Origin: a virus | IMG/VR virus record: IMGVR_UViG_3300029922_000017 | Location: 62,001 to 126,000 of that record | Direction: 5' to 3' (one strand) | Length of the DNA stretch: 64,000 nucleotides | In this document: in pieces, positions 36,995-44,955 of the stretch | How positions within the stretch are numbered: position 1 is the first letter of the stretch | How the letters are laid out: every line of letters begins with the position of its first letter | The notes under the pieces: generated by a model | Database searches by the model: none | Told to the model about the DNA's origin: nothing | What the model saw: the letters and a program-made list of their open reading frames with translations, nothing else | Made by a program: the position numbers and the translations under genes

Positions 36995-37183
36995 TTAAAT
37001 AATATCTTTCTTTGAAATTTTATTGACCGGATAAACACACTTTGAACAGACAATGCGGGGTGTATTCGTCCCAACGTCCCATGCCAATATTGTCCAGTGA
37101 TTTGAGGTTATGTCTTTGGCATCGTTAAACGACTCTACTTTATTACACACTTCACATTTTAATTTTTTGTATTGGTATGCCAT
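36995..37183 (-). CDS. Small zinc-ribbon protein
   Basis: 62 residues, KLKCEVCNKVESF near the start and VCSKCVYP near the end form one zinc site. Overlaps 37183-37428 by one base and sits 3 nt before the AAA+ gene. Confidence 0.65.
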   Translation of the reverse strand: MAYQYKKLKCEVCNKVESFNDAKDITSNHWTILAWDVGTNTPRIVCSKCVYPVNKISKKDII

Positions 37184-37428
37184 TATTCTTTATCCTTCAC
37201 TCCATCCCGCAATGACCAACCATACCAAAATCCATCAACGTATGATTTGTCCTGTAATTGCTTAATATATTTCCGGAGTTGTCCCATGTCAAATTCGGAA
37301 ATATAAATGTTTCCATTTTCCGAATACTTATTGGGAAGTGTTATAATATTCTTACCCCTTTCAAACATTGCATCAATCTTGGCAATCTCACCATCAACAA
37401 ATTTGTCGCTGAAAACTCTACGTTTCAT
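37183..37428 (-). CDS. Small hypothetical protein
   Basis: 81 residues, MKRRVFSDKFVDGEIAKIDA; helical ends around a beta part (YISEFDMGQLRKYIKQLQDK). Its ATG overlaps the radical SAM stop as ATGA. Confidence 0.6.
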   Translation of the reverse strand: MKRRVFSDKFVDGEIAKIDAMFERGKNIITLPNKYSENGNIYISEFDMGQLRKYIKQLQDKSYVDGFWYGWSLRDGVKDKE

Positions 37429-38459
37429 AGACCTTTAATTTTTAATACTGTATTAGGATTGGAGGTTAGCTTACCACCACCAAGAATCAGGTTGCCGCAT
37501 GTAACTAATCCTTCTTCTTCATCCATAGAAGGAACAAATACCAGCACATCAAACCCCTTAGCTTTCAATTCTTCTTCGGGTTTCTTATAGGGTGTATAAG
37601 AATCATAGCCACCAACCGTTTTGATATTATTCTGAATACTCTCAGGATTATTATGAATCGGAGTAATCTTAATCATAAATTTATCCTTATCAAACAAATC
37701 AGCAACCTTTTGAGCATCAATTGAATAATCAGTGCAATAGGCAAAGTTGAGGCAATATTTACGACTAATAGGAGTCGGCATCTTTGCAGCAATCTTAGAA
37801 AATGACTCCAAATCTAATTGATTACCATTAAACATATATTCTCGCTGTGCCTCATCCGTAGAATTGATGCTAAACTGAGTTCCCGCCTGACCATTATATA
37901 AATTATTCTTAATGTCGCACCAACGCATGATACGCTCTTCCAACAATTTAAATCTCTTCGGAAGAGAAGTAGTAAGCACAGGATGGATAACTTCAATACT
38001 CAACCCAGTATCAGCTTTAATTTGTAATTTGTTTTTATAAATCCACTCAGCAAATTCAAATACATTTTCATTAAAAATGGGGTCTCCCATTCGAGCAAAA
38101 TGCAAATTCAATCGTTCAGTATATTTAGTTTTATCTGAGAATAGACCAATTGCATTATACAATTGCTGCTTCAAATCATTGAATGAAGCATTGCCGCCAA
38201 ATTTAATATTGGGAACTGAACAAAAACGACAAGCCACACTGCACCCATACTGAGTGCTAACAGTCACCACCCACTTCTCACTTAATGGCATACAATAAGT
38301 GTTCGGCACACCTTTAATTTCATCATTAAATCCAAGGAAATCTGCTTTGACATTATATTGCTTCCCATAATCGCCAATAGAAAGAGTTTCAAGTTGTCCC
38401 TTATCATATTTACCTACAAATAGGTAGCCAGTGGGAATTAAATGTTTAGTAGTAATCAT
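37425..38459 (-). CDS. RlmN/Cfr-like radical SAM protein lacking the first methylation Cys
   Basis: 344 residues. The iron-sulfur motif is Cys73-x3-Cys77-x2-Cys80 in VSTQYGCSVACRFC. Later blocks (FARMGDP, QFSINSTDEAQRE, KITPIHNNPE) and TCGNL (Cys321) follow the order of RlmN/Cfr, which methylate rRNA (and for RlmN tRNA) adenine. The residue aligned with E. coli RlmN Cys118, seven before the cluster, is Thr66, while the Cys355 equivalent is Cys321. The chemistry may therefore differ. Starts 6 nt after TTGACA-16-TAATAT. Confidence 0.75.
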   Translation of the reverse strand: MITTKHLIPTGYLFVGKYDKGQLETLSIGDYGKQYNVKADFLGFNDEIKGVPNTYCMPLSEKWVVTVSTQYGCSVACRFCSVPNIKFGGNASFNDLKQQLYNAIGLFSDKTKYTERLNLHFARMGDPIFNENVFEFAEWIYKNKLQIKADTGLSIEVIHPVLTTSLPKRFKLLEERIMRWCDIKNNLYNGQAGTQFSINSTDEAQREYMFNGNQLDLESFSKIAAKMPTPISRKYCLNFAYCTDYSIDAQKVADLFDKDKFMIKITPIHNNPESIQNNIKTVGGYDSYTPYKKPEEELKAKGFDVLVFVPSMDEEEGLVTCGNLILGGGKLTSNPNTVLKIKGL

Positions 38460-38489
38460 GTTTATATATTACCCAAAATAGATTAAATG

Positions 38490-38747
38490 TCAATCTAATT
38501 TTTTCAAAACGTCGAAACTTATTATTCGACATTCACACTTATCTCCATCAAATTGAAATTTGTGATATTCTATAATATTCCACAAGTCTCGTTTTACATG
38601 TCCACCTTTGTAAGTGACAATACTTCCAATAGGAAATACTTTACTGTCAAACCTATGAAGTCTATCACTATATACAATCTCTCGTAAAGTGATAAATCTA
38701 TCTCCTATATTATATGGTAATTGACGGGTCATTCTAATTTTTTCCAA
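38490..38747 (-). CDS. Small beta-rich protein
   Basis: 85 residues, MEKIRMTRQLPYNIGDRFIT, with GDRFITLREIVYS...GSIVTYKGG, a KOW/SH3-like pattern. Overlaps the end of the phosphatase gene by 19 nt. Confidence 0.6.
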   Translation of the reverse strand: MEKIRMTRQLPYNIGDRFITLREIVYSDRLHRFDSKVFPIGSIVTYKGGHVKRDLWNIIEYHKFQFDGDKCECRIISFDVLKKLD

Positions 38748-39403
38748 TCATATTTATAGTCGTGAAGTGGCTTATCCCATTTAGCCAACTCCGTCGTTAA
38801 GTCGTATTTACCACGCTCATTTCGAGTTAGAATGTGAAATTCACAGTTCTTAGGATTTTTTAATGTTTCAAATTCTTCTATATCCAAATGCATCCATCTG
38901 GTAAGGAAGGCACGGAGTAGCATTCCGTGAGTAACAATAATTACATTATCAGGATAATCGACCCTTTCAAAATCACGGTGTAAAGTATCCATAAATCCAC
39001 CAACTCTATCGTAGCAATCCGCAACTGACTCACCCCCATGAAATCTATAATAAAATGTGCTATAAGCATCTCGTGCAGTTTCATCATTTTCACTGTAACC
39101 AGCCAACGGCAATTTACCAGTCCATTCTTGCTCTCGTAATCTGGGGCAAGAATACATTTTAGAATTGGAAAATGATTTCTTTATCAATTGATAAGTCTGA
39201 CGTGTTCGCCAAAACGGAGAAATATAAAATTGAACATGCTTATCTCCAATGATATTTTTAATCTTAACACCGGCTTCCAATGCTTGTTGTTTACCAAGTT
39301 CTGTAAGTTCCATAGCATAATCCGGTTTAGTCTTATAAATAGCTTTATCGACGTTGGCTTCACTTTCCCCATGCCTGACTAATATGATTGATTTAGGCTT
39401 CAT
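38729..39403 (-). CDS. Histidine phosphatase family protein
   Basis: 224 residues. ILVRHGESEAN (Arg10, His11) is the phospho-accepting motif, with FWRTRQTY, a GGES turn and VTHGMLLRAF giving the second His. Phosphoglycerate-mutase-like fold; phage members are rare and of unknown substrate. The start 39403 is decided by the ATGA overlap with the HNH gene just upstream. Confidence 0.8.
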   Translation of the reverse strand: MKPKSIILVRHGESEANVDKAIYKTKPDYAMELTELGKQQALEAGVKIKNIIGDKHVQFYISPFWRTRQTYQLIKKSFSNSKMYSCPRLREQEWTGKLPLAGYSENDETARDAYSTFYYRFHGGESVADCYDRVGGFMDTLHRDFERVDYPDNVIIVTHGMLLRAFLTRWMHLDIEEFETLKNPKNCEFHILTRNERGKYDLTTELAKWDKPLHDYKYDWKKLE

Positions 39404-40074
39404 TTTAAGTTGTGTTTTGTTATTGCGTTGCACCATTCTATAAATTCTTTATCTGTTAAATCTTGTTTCATAACATTTACTATTTTATGAACCCATTGGA
39501 CATTTGTTTTAATATAACCTTGCATTGAATCAATTCTATCGAGAGATGCCGTTCCATCCCGCTTATCTCCTCTAGATTGAAATTTTAACTCCACTCCAGA
39601 CAATGCACATTTTCGATTTTGTTTTAAGAATATATCCCACATTTCCTCTTTTGTCAAATTAAATTTCAAATTTCTTTTTATGGTAGATTGTTTTACGGAA
39701 TGTATATACGACCCAGACATTTCTCCGATGCCTGACCAATGTGGATGTTTGGAACGTAAATAAAAATGACTACAGCCACACGACCTAATAGTGCCTCTAG
39801 TTAAATGTGAATGTCGAATAATCGTAATTTCTCCACAATTACATTTACATTTCCAGTATTGGTTAATTCCTCGTTTTTCATGGAATGACAGCACTTTCAA
39901 TCTTGCATATGTCCGACCAGTTAAATTTTGTTTTCTAGTAGATGGTTTTTTGCGATTACAAGTATCGCAAGGTGCATTTTTTCGTATTGCTCTATAAAGT
40001 TCATATTTTCGTCCATATGATTGTAACGAATTGCATTCTGGACATTGTTTAGTCCATTCGGATTTATTTTTCAT
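39400..40074 (-). CDS. HNH homing endonuclease with zinc module
   Basis: 224 residues. N-terminal CPECN...CDTCN zinc module, a second cysteine pair set (WKCKCNCGE...SCGCS), then the HNH core CALSGVEL...TASLDRIDS.QGY.KTNVQWVHK..N.MK. The core is shared with 56506-57048. The gene is coupled to the downstream phosphatase by ATGA and preceded by an X-Y-X'-Y'-X repeat array ending 3 nt before its start codon. Confidence 0.8.
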   Translation of the reverse strand: MKNKSEWTKQCPECNSLQSYGRKYELYRAIRKNAPCDTCNRKKPSTRKQNLTGRTYARLKVLSFHEKRGINQYWKCKCNCGEITIIRHSHLTRGTIRSCGCSHFYLRSKHPHWSGIGEMSGSYIHSVKQSTIKRNLKFNLTKEEMWDIFLKQNRKCALSGVELKFQSRGDKRDGTASLDRIDSMQGYIKTNVQWVHKIVNVMKQDLTDKEFIEWCNAITKHNLK

Positions 40075-40076
40075 AT

Positions 40077-40194
40077 CTGTCAGTGCCTTTTAATTTAAAA
40101 TAGGAATACTACCTAACCCATGGACTGTTTTGTTGGCACTGACAGTTGGTTGTAGAGGTAGTATTCCTATAAATGATTTTAGTATGTCAGTGCC
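40077..40194 (-). promoter_or_regulatory. Interleaved inverted-repeat element before the HNH gene
   Basis: Read on minus: X GGCACTGACA (40194-40185), Y ATAGGAATACTACCT (40170-40156), X' (40145-40135), Y' (40114-40100) and X again (40087-40077), then the ATG at 40074. Y/Y' match over 15 bases and X/X' over 10-11. Order, distance between first X and Y (24 nt) and last X to ATG (13-14 nt) agree with the element at 337-437 although the sequences are unrelated. Confidence 0.75.
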
Positions 40195-40227
40195 TATATT
40201 ATAAATATAAGCAAGATATGAAATAAT

Positions 40228-40431
40228 TTAAAATAATCTAATGTTTCCAGCTTCTTTGCTCGTTAATTGTTTAAGTATTTCTCGTTGCTCTTCTGGCAAC
40301 TTTAAAATGACTTCGCCTACTTTACCAGATTTATCATTTCCAGTCAAGGGGCAATTTGAAGGTCTACAACCCAATACATTTTTCATTATTATTTTATTTG
40401 CCATTCTATGAATTAGAGTATGGGGAGTCAT
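40228..40431 (-). CDS. Small hypothetical protein
   Basis: 67 residues, MTPHTLIHRMANKIIMKNVL. It contains CRPSNCPLTG and a helical EEQREILKQL. ATG 40431 overlaps the previous stop as ATGA; ATG 40404 is the alternative. Confidence 0.55.
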   Translation of the reverse strand: MTPHTLIHRMANKIIMKNVLGCRPSNCPLTGNDKSGKVGEVILKLPEEQREILKQLTSKEAGNIRLF

Positions 40432-40613
40432 AAAAATAGATATCCCATGCCATCAAGCATTTTAGGATTATGTTTAATTAATTGTGCCATATTTGCCGCT
40501 AATGTAGCATTTTTAACCATAGCAACCGTAACCCAATAGTATGAATCATTTTCACATTGAACTATATATGGGAAGTCGCTAATCAATTCTTGTCTTTTAA
40601 TTCTAATTTTCAT
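40428..40613 (-). CDS. Small hypothetical protein
   Basis: 61 residues, MKIRIKRQELISDFPYIVQC. The start at 40613 lies two bases after the TyrA-like stop. Alpha/beta, unrecognised. Confidence 0.6.
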   Translation of the reverse strand: MKIRIKRQELISDFPYIVQCENDSYYWVTVAMVKNATLAANMAQLIKHNPKMLDGMGYLFL

Positions 40614-40614
40614 A

Positions 40615-41268
40615 TTAAATATATGGATTGGCCATGATACTATCAATCGTGCCAGTCGGCATATCATCAAGCGTCTGAACGAATTGCTTCATCATCCGAA
40701 ATGAATTGGGTAACATTGCATCAGGAACATTACTAACTCTATCAGTAAATACTTTTAATTGTTTCGCCGCCATTACTGCCGTTGCATGAGTCTTTGCCAT
40801 TAAAATATCATGACTTTCCGGTGTAAATTTGGGATGTTGGTCGTCTAAAGTCAGTGGCTTGGAATAATCATAATATATGATTTCGGATACCTTCGAAAAT
40901 AAAGTTAAAAAATCATTTTCAATCGTTTCGGTGCTGAACCAAGTATCATGATTTTTATTACATGAATGAGTAAAGATAGAATTGCGCTTATCAGCCGGTG
41001 TTCTTTTTCCAAACAACGGATGAATACTGGTTACATTATCGGTATATTTCAATAGTGTATCGGTAGTTGATTTTTGGATGGAACACACGTTCACAATGTG
41101 TTTTTTTAGGATGCCACCATAATTTCTACCACATTCATCATATGCCGAAGCCGGAACCGCTAAGATTACAGACTGTGCTTCGTTATAATCCACCAATTCG
41201 CAATGTGGACTTAACAATTCTTTAAGAAATGTTCCAAACGCCCCGTTGCCACAGATATAAATTTTCAT
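40615..41268 (-). CDS. Prephenate dehydrogenase-like NAD(P)-binding protein
   Basis: 217 residues. A Rossmann start IYICGNGAFGTFL, VILAVPAS, TSIHPLFGKRTP and SHDILMAKTHA follow the order of TyrA (prephenate/arogenate dehydrogenase), although shorter than the usual 280 or so residues; the C-terminal dimerisation part is reduced. A role in tyrosine synthesis or a repurposed dehydrogenase is open. It follows 41271 by 2 nt. Confidence 0.7.
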   Translation of the reverse strand: MKIYICGNGAFGTFLKELLSPHCELVDYNEAQSVILAVPASAYDECGRNYGGILKKHIVNVCSIQKSTTDTLLKYTDNVTSIHPLFGKRTPADKRNSIFTHSCNKNHDTWFSTETIENDFLTLFSKVSEIIYYDYSKPLTLDDQHPKFTPESHDILMAKTHATAVMAAKQLKVFTDRVSNVPDAMLPNSFRMMKQFVQTLDDMPTGTIDSIMANPYI

Positions 41269-41270
41269 AA

Positions 41271-41744
41271 TTATTTTCCAAAAATTTCTTTGACTTTATT
41301 ATCCATTTCAATATCTCGTTCTATATTAACTGTTAATATATTCTTATTAACAATATTCATAATAAGACTTCTAATTACAAGGTCTTCTGAGTGTGTAGTG
41401 CAATCTTCTAACCTACCAAATGAGGTATAAGAATTACAACTCCACCGGCTCAATTTAATTACAGTCCCGATGGTATATGATGTTTTATAAGTATCCGTCT
41501 TCTTTGTCAGCCAATACCAACAAGTATCCTTGCGGATTTCCCATTCAATATTAGAATTAGTTAAATCTTGCTTGATTAATTCAATAGCTTGTAAAGCCCA
41601 CAGCGGGCGACTTACCGGTGATTTTTTAGTAAATGTCGAATAATATTTATCACTATCTTCTTTGCGTTCCCACTCATATTCACTATCATCCGAACAATTG
41701 TTGCTAAACCACAACCACGGCATTAATAAAATAAAAGGCCACAT
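41271..41744 (-). CDS. Hypothetical protein with N-terminal signal-like segment
   Basis: 157 residues, MWPFILLMPWLWFSNNCSDD: a short hydrophobic start with Cys17, possibly a lipoprotein-like or membrane-anchored form although the lipobox is poor. A KDTCWYWLTKK beta region follows. Precedes the TyrA-like gene. Confidence 0.6.
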   Translation of the reverse strand: MWPFILLMPWLWFSNNCSDDSEYEWERKEDSDKYYSTFTKKSPVSRPLWALQAIELIKQDLTNSNIEWEIRKDTCWYWLTKKTDTYKTSYTIGTVIKLSRWSCNSYTSFGRLEDCTTHSEDLVIRSLIMNIVNKNILTVNIERDIEMDNKVKEIFGK

Positions 41745-41748
41745 AATA

Positions 41749-42123
41749 TTATAATAGTAAGAATTTGACTATAAACCCAACAAACAAGACCAACCATGGA
41801 AATCCAAATACCGTCACAATTTCAAGGCCAATTTCTTCTTCTTCCTTGCTATTCAAGAGTAAGCTGAAATTAATCCTCGAAGTTACCAACTTCACTAAAA
41901 GAAACATGCCAATTATAGTTCCGATTTTAGCCACTCCGCTCGCAGCAATCACCGGCAGGACGAACCAATTCCACAATTTAAAGGCAACAAACCCATAAGA
42001 GAATAGATAGGCCATTACTATTAAAATCAATAATGGAAATCCAAGTCCGGTAAAAAAAGAACCGGTTGGTTTCTCGGAATCAGTTGTCAATTTCTTAAAT
42101 TTTTCTCGTAAATCGTTGGTCAT
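41749..42123 (-). CDS. Multi-pass membrane protein
   Basis: 124 residues with four hydrophobic stretches (FPLLILIVMAYLFSYG, FVLPVIAASG, TIIGMFLLVKLV, FPWLVLFVGFIVKFLLL). No transporter motif. Part of the membrane-protein cluster from 41271 to 44595. Confidence 0.65.
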   Translation of the reverse strand: MTNDLREKFKKLTTDSEKPTGSFFTGLGFPLLILIVMAYLFSYGFVAFKLWNWFVLPVIAASGVAKIGTIIGMFLLVKLVTSRINFSLLLNSKEEEEIGLEIVTVFGFPWLVLFVGFIVKFLLL

Positions 42124-42126
42124 AAA

Positions 42127-42339
42127 TTAATTCTTTCTTGTAAATTTAAACGATGCCTCATAAGTTTCATTATATCCCGGTTTATCATATTCAACATTCC
42201 ATCCAACTTCCCGATAAATCGGTTCAACATCAAGCCAGCCATTCTCAAAAATTTTGGCTGATGATATGTTATGTAAGTTGCGGACTTCTCCTAAAATTTC
42301 TTTTTGATAGAGCGTGGCCGAGCCATTCCGCACCTCCAC
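42127..42339 (-). CDS. Small hypothetical protein
   Basis: 70 residues from a GTG. ISSAKIFENGWLDVEPIYRE then GWNVEYDKPGYNETYEASF is the helix-plus-beta pattern of many small T4-like proteins. It overlaps 42269-42502 by 71 nt in another frame, so a later start inside it is possible. Confidence 0.55.
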   Translation of the reverse strand: MEVRNGSATLYQKEILGEVRNLHNISSAKIFENGWLDVEPIYREVGWNVEYDKPGYNETYEASFKFTRKN

Positions 42340-42502
42340 TAATAATTGTCGTTAAAGGGGTTGGAGATTTTGAATTTATGTAATCTATGAGCGTATCTGC
42401 TACTCGATACATTTCATTATATTTATCCAAATCTAAGTTATCGTAATCGGAACCCCGGCCAGCACTGCCAACGACACTAAGACTTAATTCATCTTTAATC
42501 AT
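42269..42502 (-). CDS. Possible truncated SLOG-type protein
   Basis: 77 residues, MIKDELSLSVVGSAGRGSDY ... TTIISGGAEWLGHAL. The GSAGR and SGGA strings recall the nucleotide-binding SLOG/YspA fold, but the protein ends soon after SGGA, in a long overlap with 42127-42339. It is a truncated or diverged member at best. Confidence 0.45.
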   Translation of the reverse strand: MIKDELSLSVVGSAGRGSDYDNLDLDKYNEMYRVADTLIDYINSKSPTPLTTIISGGAEWLGHALSKRNFRRSPQLT

Positions 42503-42503
42503 A

Positions 42504-43745
42504 TTAATATCTCCGACGACCATATCTATTATAAGTTCCAAAATCACTATAATCCGTCGAATTGATAAAATTATCACGAAAGGAACTAATACGAAAGAAT
42601 ATATAAAGTCCAATTTGAATTACAAACATCAGCCCAAAATACCACCCATACACCCAATCACTCGGAGATACTGACAAATAGTTAAACTTTTTCCAGTCTT
42701 TAATCACATAATTCCTCCGGACTTCAAGTTCAATATTATTAAGGATATTATCATTGATAGGATTGTTTAATAGAATAGTCTCAATATTTTGTTTTACAAT
42801 CTCCCGCTCGGTAAACCCAAACACATATGCCCACGTTGCACCATTAGTCCGTGTGCCGCCCCCAAATGTTATTACCAAATCATTTTTACGACCACCAAAG
42901 AACTTAGATTCTTGATAATGTCCCATTTCTTCTCCTTTATTTCCAAATCCAATCATAATAATATTTACTTTTTTGGAGGCTCCTAATTTAGAATTCAACT
43001 GGTCAAATTTCAATGGGTCAATCAGTGCCAGCGCATTACCCATCAATCGTTGGGAGTGATTATAATCAGGATTAGTCGGCCAATTATAAACGGGAATATT
43101 AGTCGGCACTTTAGAGAACGCAAATAAATTAGGAGTAGCCTTAACTCGATTTTCAAATGACATTAACTTAGTAACTGGTTCAATCCAATTGTTTATATTT
43201 ACTGCTTCGTAATCATTTGGGTCGCCGCCAATCATATGGGAGTCGTGTTCTCCGGTTGTTCTACTACCGGCGACTGAAATCTCCTTACCAAATTTATTAA
43301 CTATATAATTATATCTATTTAAGTCTTCCTCGTAACTTGTATCAATATCAGAGTATTCCGTATAACTATCATAATGCCAACGGGTTTCGTCTTCCCAATG
43401 GTCAAATACTTGTCTGGTATGGTCAACTTCAACTTCATGTTCTTTACCATCGGAATCAGTTTCTGTTTCGGTAGTAGTATAATGTTCAGTCCGATATATA
43501 GCTTCCTGATATGCCTCTTCCCATTTTGAAAAATGATGATTGTGAGTTATTTTTCCACTCCAAGTTTCTTTGTCGGCAGTTTTTGAATGAATACTACCAA
43601 CAGCAATGCAATTAAATATGATTGCTAATGCCAGTGCGGAACCAGCACCAATCAACCATTCTTGCCAGATAATCTTTTTGTCGAGGAAATGTAGTATTAA
43701 CCCAATAAAGATTGGAATGGCGGCACAAGCATAGAATATCCACAT
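42504..43745 (-). CDS. Membrane protein with TPM-like extramembrane domain
   Basis: 413 residues from ATG 43745. Two N-terminal transmembrane helices, a His/Glu/Tyr-rich central domain of about 270 residues containing VNIIMIGFGNKGEEMGHYQE and LVITFGGGTRTNGATWAYVF, and a transmembrane helix near the end (WYFGLMFVIQIGLYIFF). It lies directly after a LemA gene; in bacteria LemA is often paired with TPM-domain membrane proteins. Confidence 0.65.
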   Translation of the reverse strand: MWIFYACAAIPIFIGLILHFLDKKIIWQEWLIGAGSALALAIIFNCIAVGSIHSKTADKETWSGKITHNHHFSKWEEAYQEAIYRTEHYTTTETETDSDGKEHEVEVDHTRQVFDHWEDETRWHYDSYTEYSDIDTSYEEDLNRYNYIVNKFGKEISVAGSRTTGEHDSHMIGGDPNDYEAVNINNWIEPVTKLMSFENRVKATPNLFAFSKVPTNIPVYNWPTNPDYNHSQRLMGNALALIDPLKFDQLNSKLGASKKVNIIMIGFGNKGEEMGHYQESKFFGGRKNDLVITFGGGTRTNGATWAYVFGFTEREIVKQNIETILLNNPINDNILNNIELEVRRNYVIKDWKKFNYLSVSPSDWVYGWYFGLMFVIQIGLYIFFRISSFRDNFINSTDYSDFGTYNRYGRRRY

Positions 43746-43749
43746 ATAA

Positions 43750-44316
43750 TTATTTATTGAAAAGTTGAACGTCGTTGTCTTGACCAGTCTTAAACGCATC
43801 TTCGGTTCGGGAACTGGTAACTACAATAATATCAATATGTTTACGACCAAGTAAACTGGCAAATAAACTGTTTGGGAACGTGCCAATAAGGTTGTCATGT
43901 TCACGATTAAGGTCAAGTAACTCTGTCTGACGAGTCTTAAATCCATCACGTTGAGCAACAATGATATTTTGTAGGTTATTAAAGGTTGAAGTATCAACGT
44001 TAGGGACGGCTTCATGAATCCAATTGGCAAGAGACCCACCCTTATTATCACCGGAACGAGCTTTAGCATAGCCCGTAAAGATTTCAATCAAAGCATTCTT
44101 TTGTGCTTCGGTTACTTGTGCCACCTGTGAAATATTCTTCCACATGGCATCCATTTGATTTTTATTGTCGGTTTGTTTGGCAGTAATGGTATTTTTCAAT
44201 ACCACTTCTTTATTGGAGAATGAGACTCCCATACCAAATAAAATGGCGATGATGATTAAGCCGACACCGATAAGGCCAGCGATTGAGGTTAGTGTAATAA
44301 TAGTTGTTTTATTCAT
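43750..44316 (-). CDS. lemA: LemA family protein
   Basis: 188 residues. A transmembrane helix (residues 7-30) is followed by LemA helices: LKNTITAKQTDNKNQMDAMW, QVAQVTEAQKNALIEIFTGY, YAKARS, and an end with FPNSLFASLLGRK. LemA proteins sit in the inner membrane with a helical-bundle domain; their job is unclear, also in phages. TTGACA-16-TATACT ends 9 nt before the ATG. Confidence 0.8.
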   Translation of the reverse strand: MNKTTIITLTSIAGLIGVGLIIIAILFGMGVSFSNKEVVLKNTITAKQTDNKNQMDAMWKNISQVAQVTEAQKNALIEIFTGYAKARSGDNKGGSLANWIHEAVPNVDTSTFNNLQNIIVAQRDGFKTRQTELLDLNREHDNLIGTFPNSLFASLLGRKHIDIIVVTSSRTEDAFKTGQDNDVQLFNK

Positions 44317-44349
44317 AGGTTGTGTAGTATAGTTATTTTTTGTTAATTG

Positions 44350-44595
44350 TCAAGAGAAAATCCACTTTATAATACGATTAACGATGGCGGCGATACAGTT
44401 GAGAATTATATTCCCAATTACAATAATAATTAAAACTACCCCAATAATAATACCATGTAGAAACCCATAGGCTATTACTTTTGGACATGTTTTTATTTCA
44501 TTTACATTTGGACAATTATAAAAGAATACAAAAATTCCGAGCAATGACCAAAGTGTAATCGCAGAACCAGCAAGCAGTATAAATAGATTTATCAT
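44350..44595 (-). CDS. Multi-pass membrane protein
   Basis: 81 residues with three hydrophobic helices (LFILLAGSAITLWSLLGIFVF, GIIIGVVLIIIVIGNIIL, and a short end). Its stop TGA lies in the TTGACA of the LemA promoter. Confidence 0.65.
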   Translation of the reverse strand: MINLFILLAGSAITLWSLLGIFVFFYNCPNVNEIKTCPKVIAYGFLHGIIIGVVLIIIVIGNIILNCIAAIVNRIIKWIFS

Positions 44596-44601
44596 AAAAT
44601 A

Positions 44602-44856
44602 TTAGCCCGCATACACGATTTCATTGTTTATACAAGTCCGCTCCTGTTGTCTATCCAGTTGCAGTTTATATTCGTCAATCACTTGTTTAGCCGTGGGAAT
44701 TTCATACGACTTTAAATGATGGTAATTTCCAGAATAGTGAAATTCATAGTTGGGCGGGAAATGGCAGTCCATATAACCAATATGGTATTGATTACCATCC
44801 ACTACCACGAGTGCGCTTGCCGTGGAAAATCCTAAACAATCAAATATAATTTTCAT
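44602..44856 (-). CDS. Small hypothetical protein
   Basis: 84 residues, MKIIFDCLGFSTASALVVVD, beta-strands then a helix with QLDRQQERTC. TTGACT-16-TATACT ends 7 nt before the ATG. Confidence 0.6.
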   Translation of the reverse strand: MKIIFDCLGFSTASALVVVDGNQYHIGYMDCHFPPNYEFHYSGNYHHLKSYEIPTAKQVIDEYKLQLDRQQERTCINNEIVYAG

Positions 44857-44903
44857 GATTTAGAGTATATCGGTTTTAGATTATAAGTCAAGGGATAAAT
44901 TGA

Positions 44904-44935
44904 AAATGGGTGGAATTTTTAGGCTCCACCCACAA
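44904..44935 (-). terminator. Terminator of the rII operon
   Basis: GGGTGGA (44907-44913)/TCCACCC pair, followed on minus by ATTTTCAATTT. Confidence 0.65.
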
Positions 44936-44955
44936 AACAACAAGCAGGAAACAAA

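Noticed and set aside
42127-42502. Single frameshifted gene from the two overlapping ORFs
   Set aside because: The second ORF has its own complete small-protein pattern, so overlapping genes are as likely.
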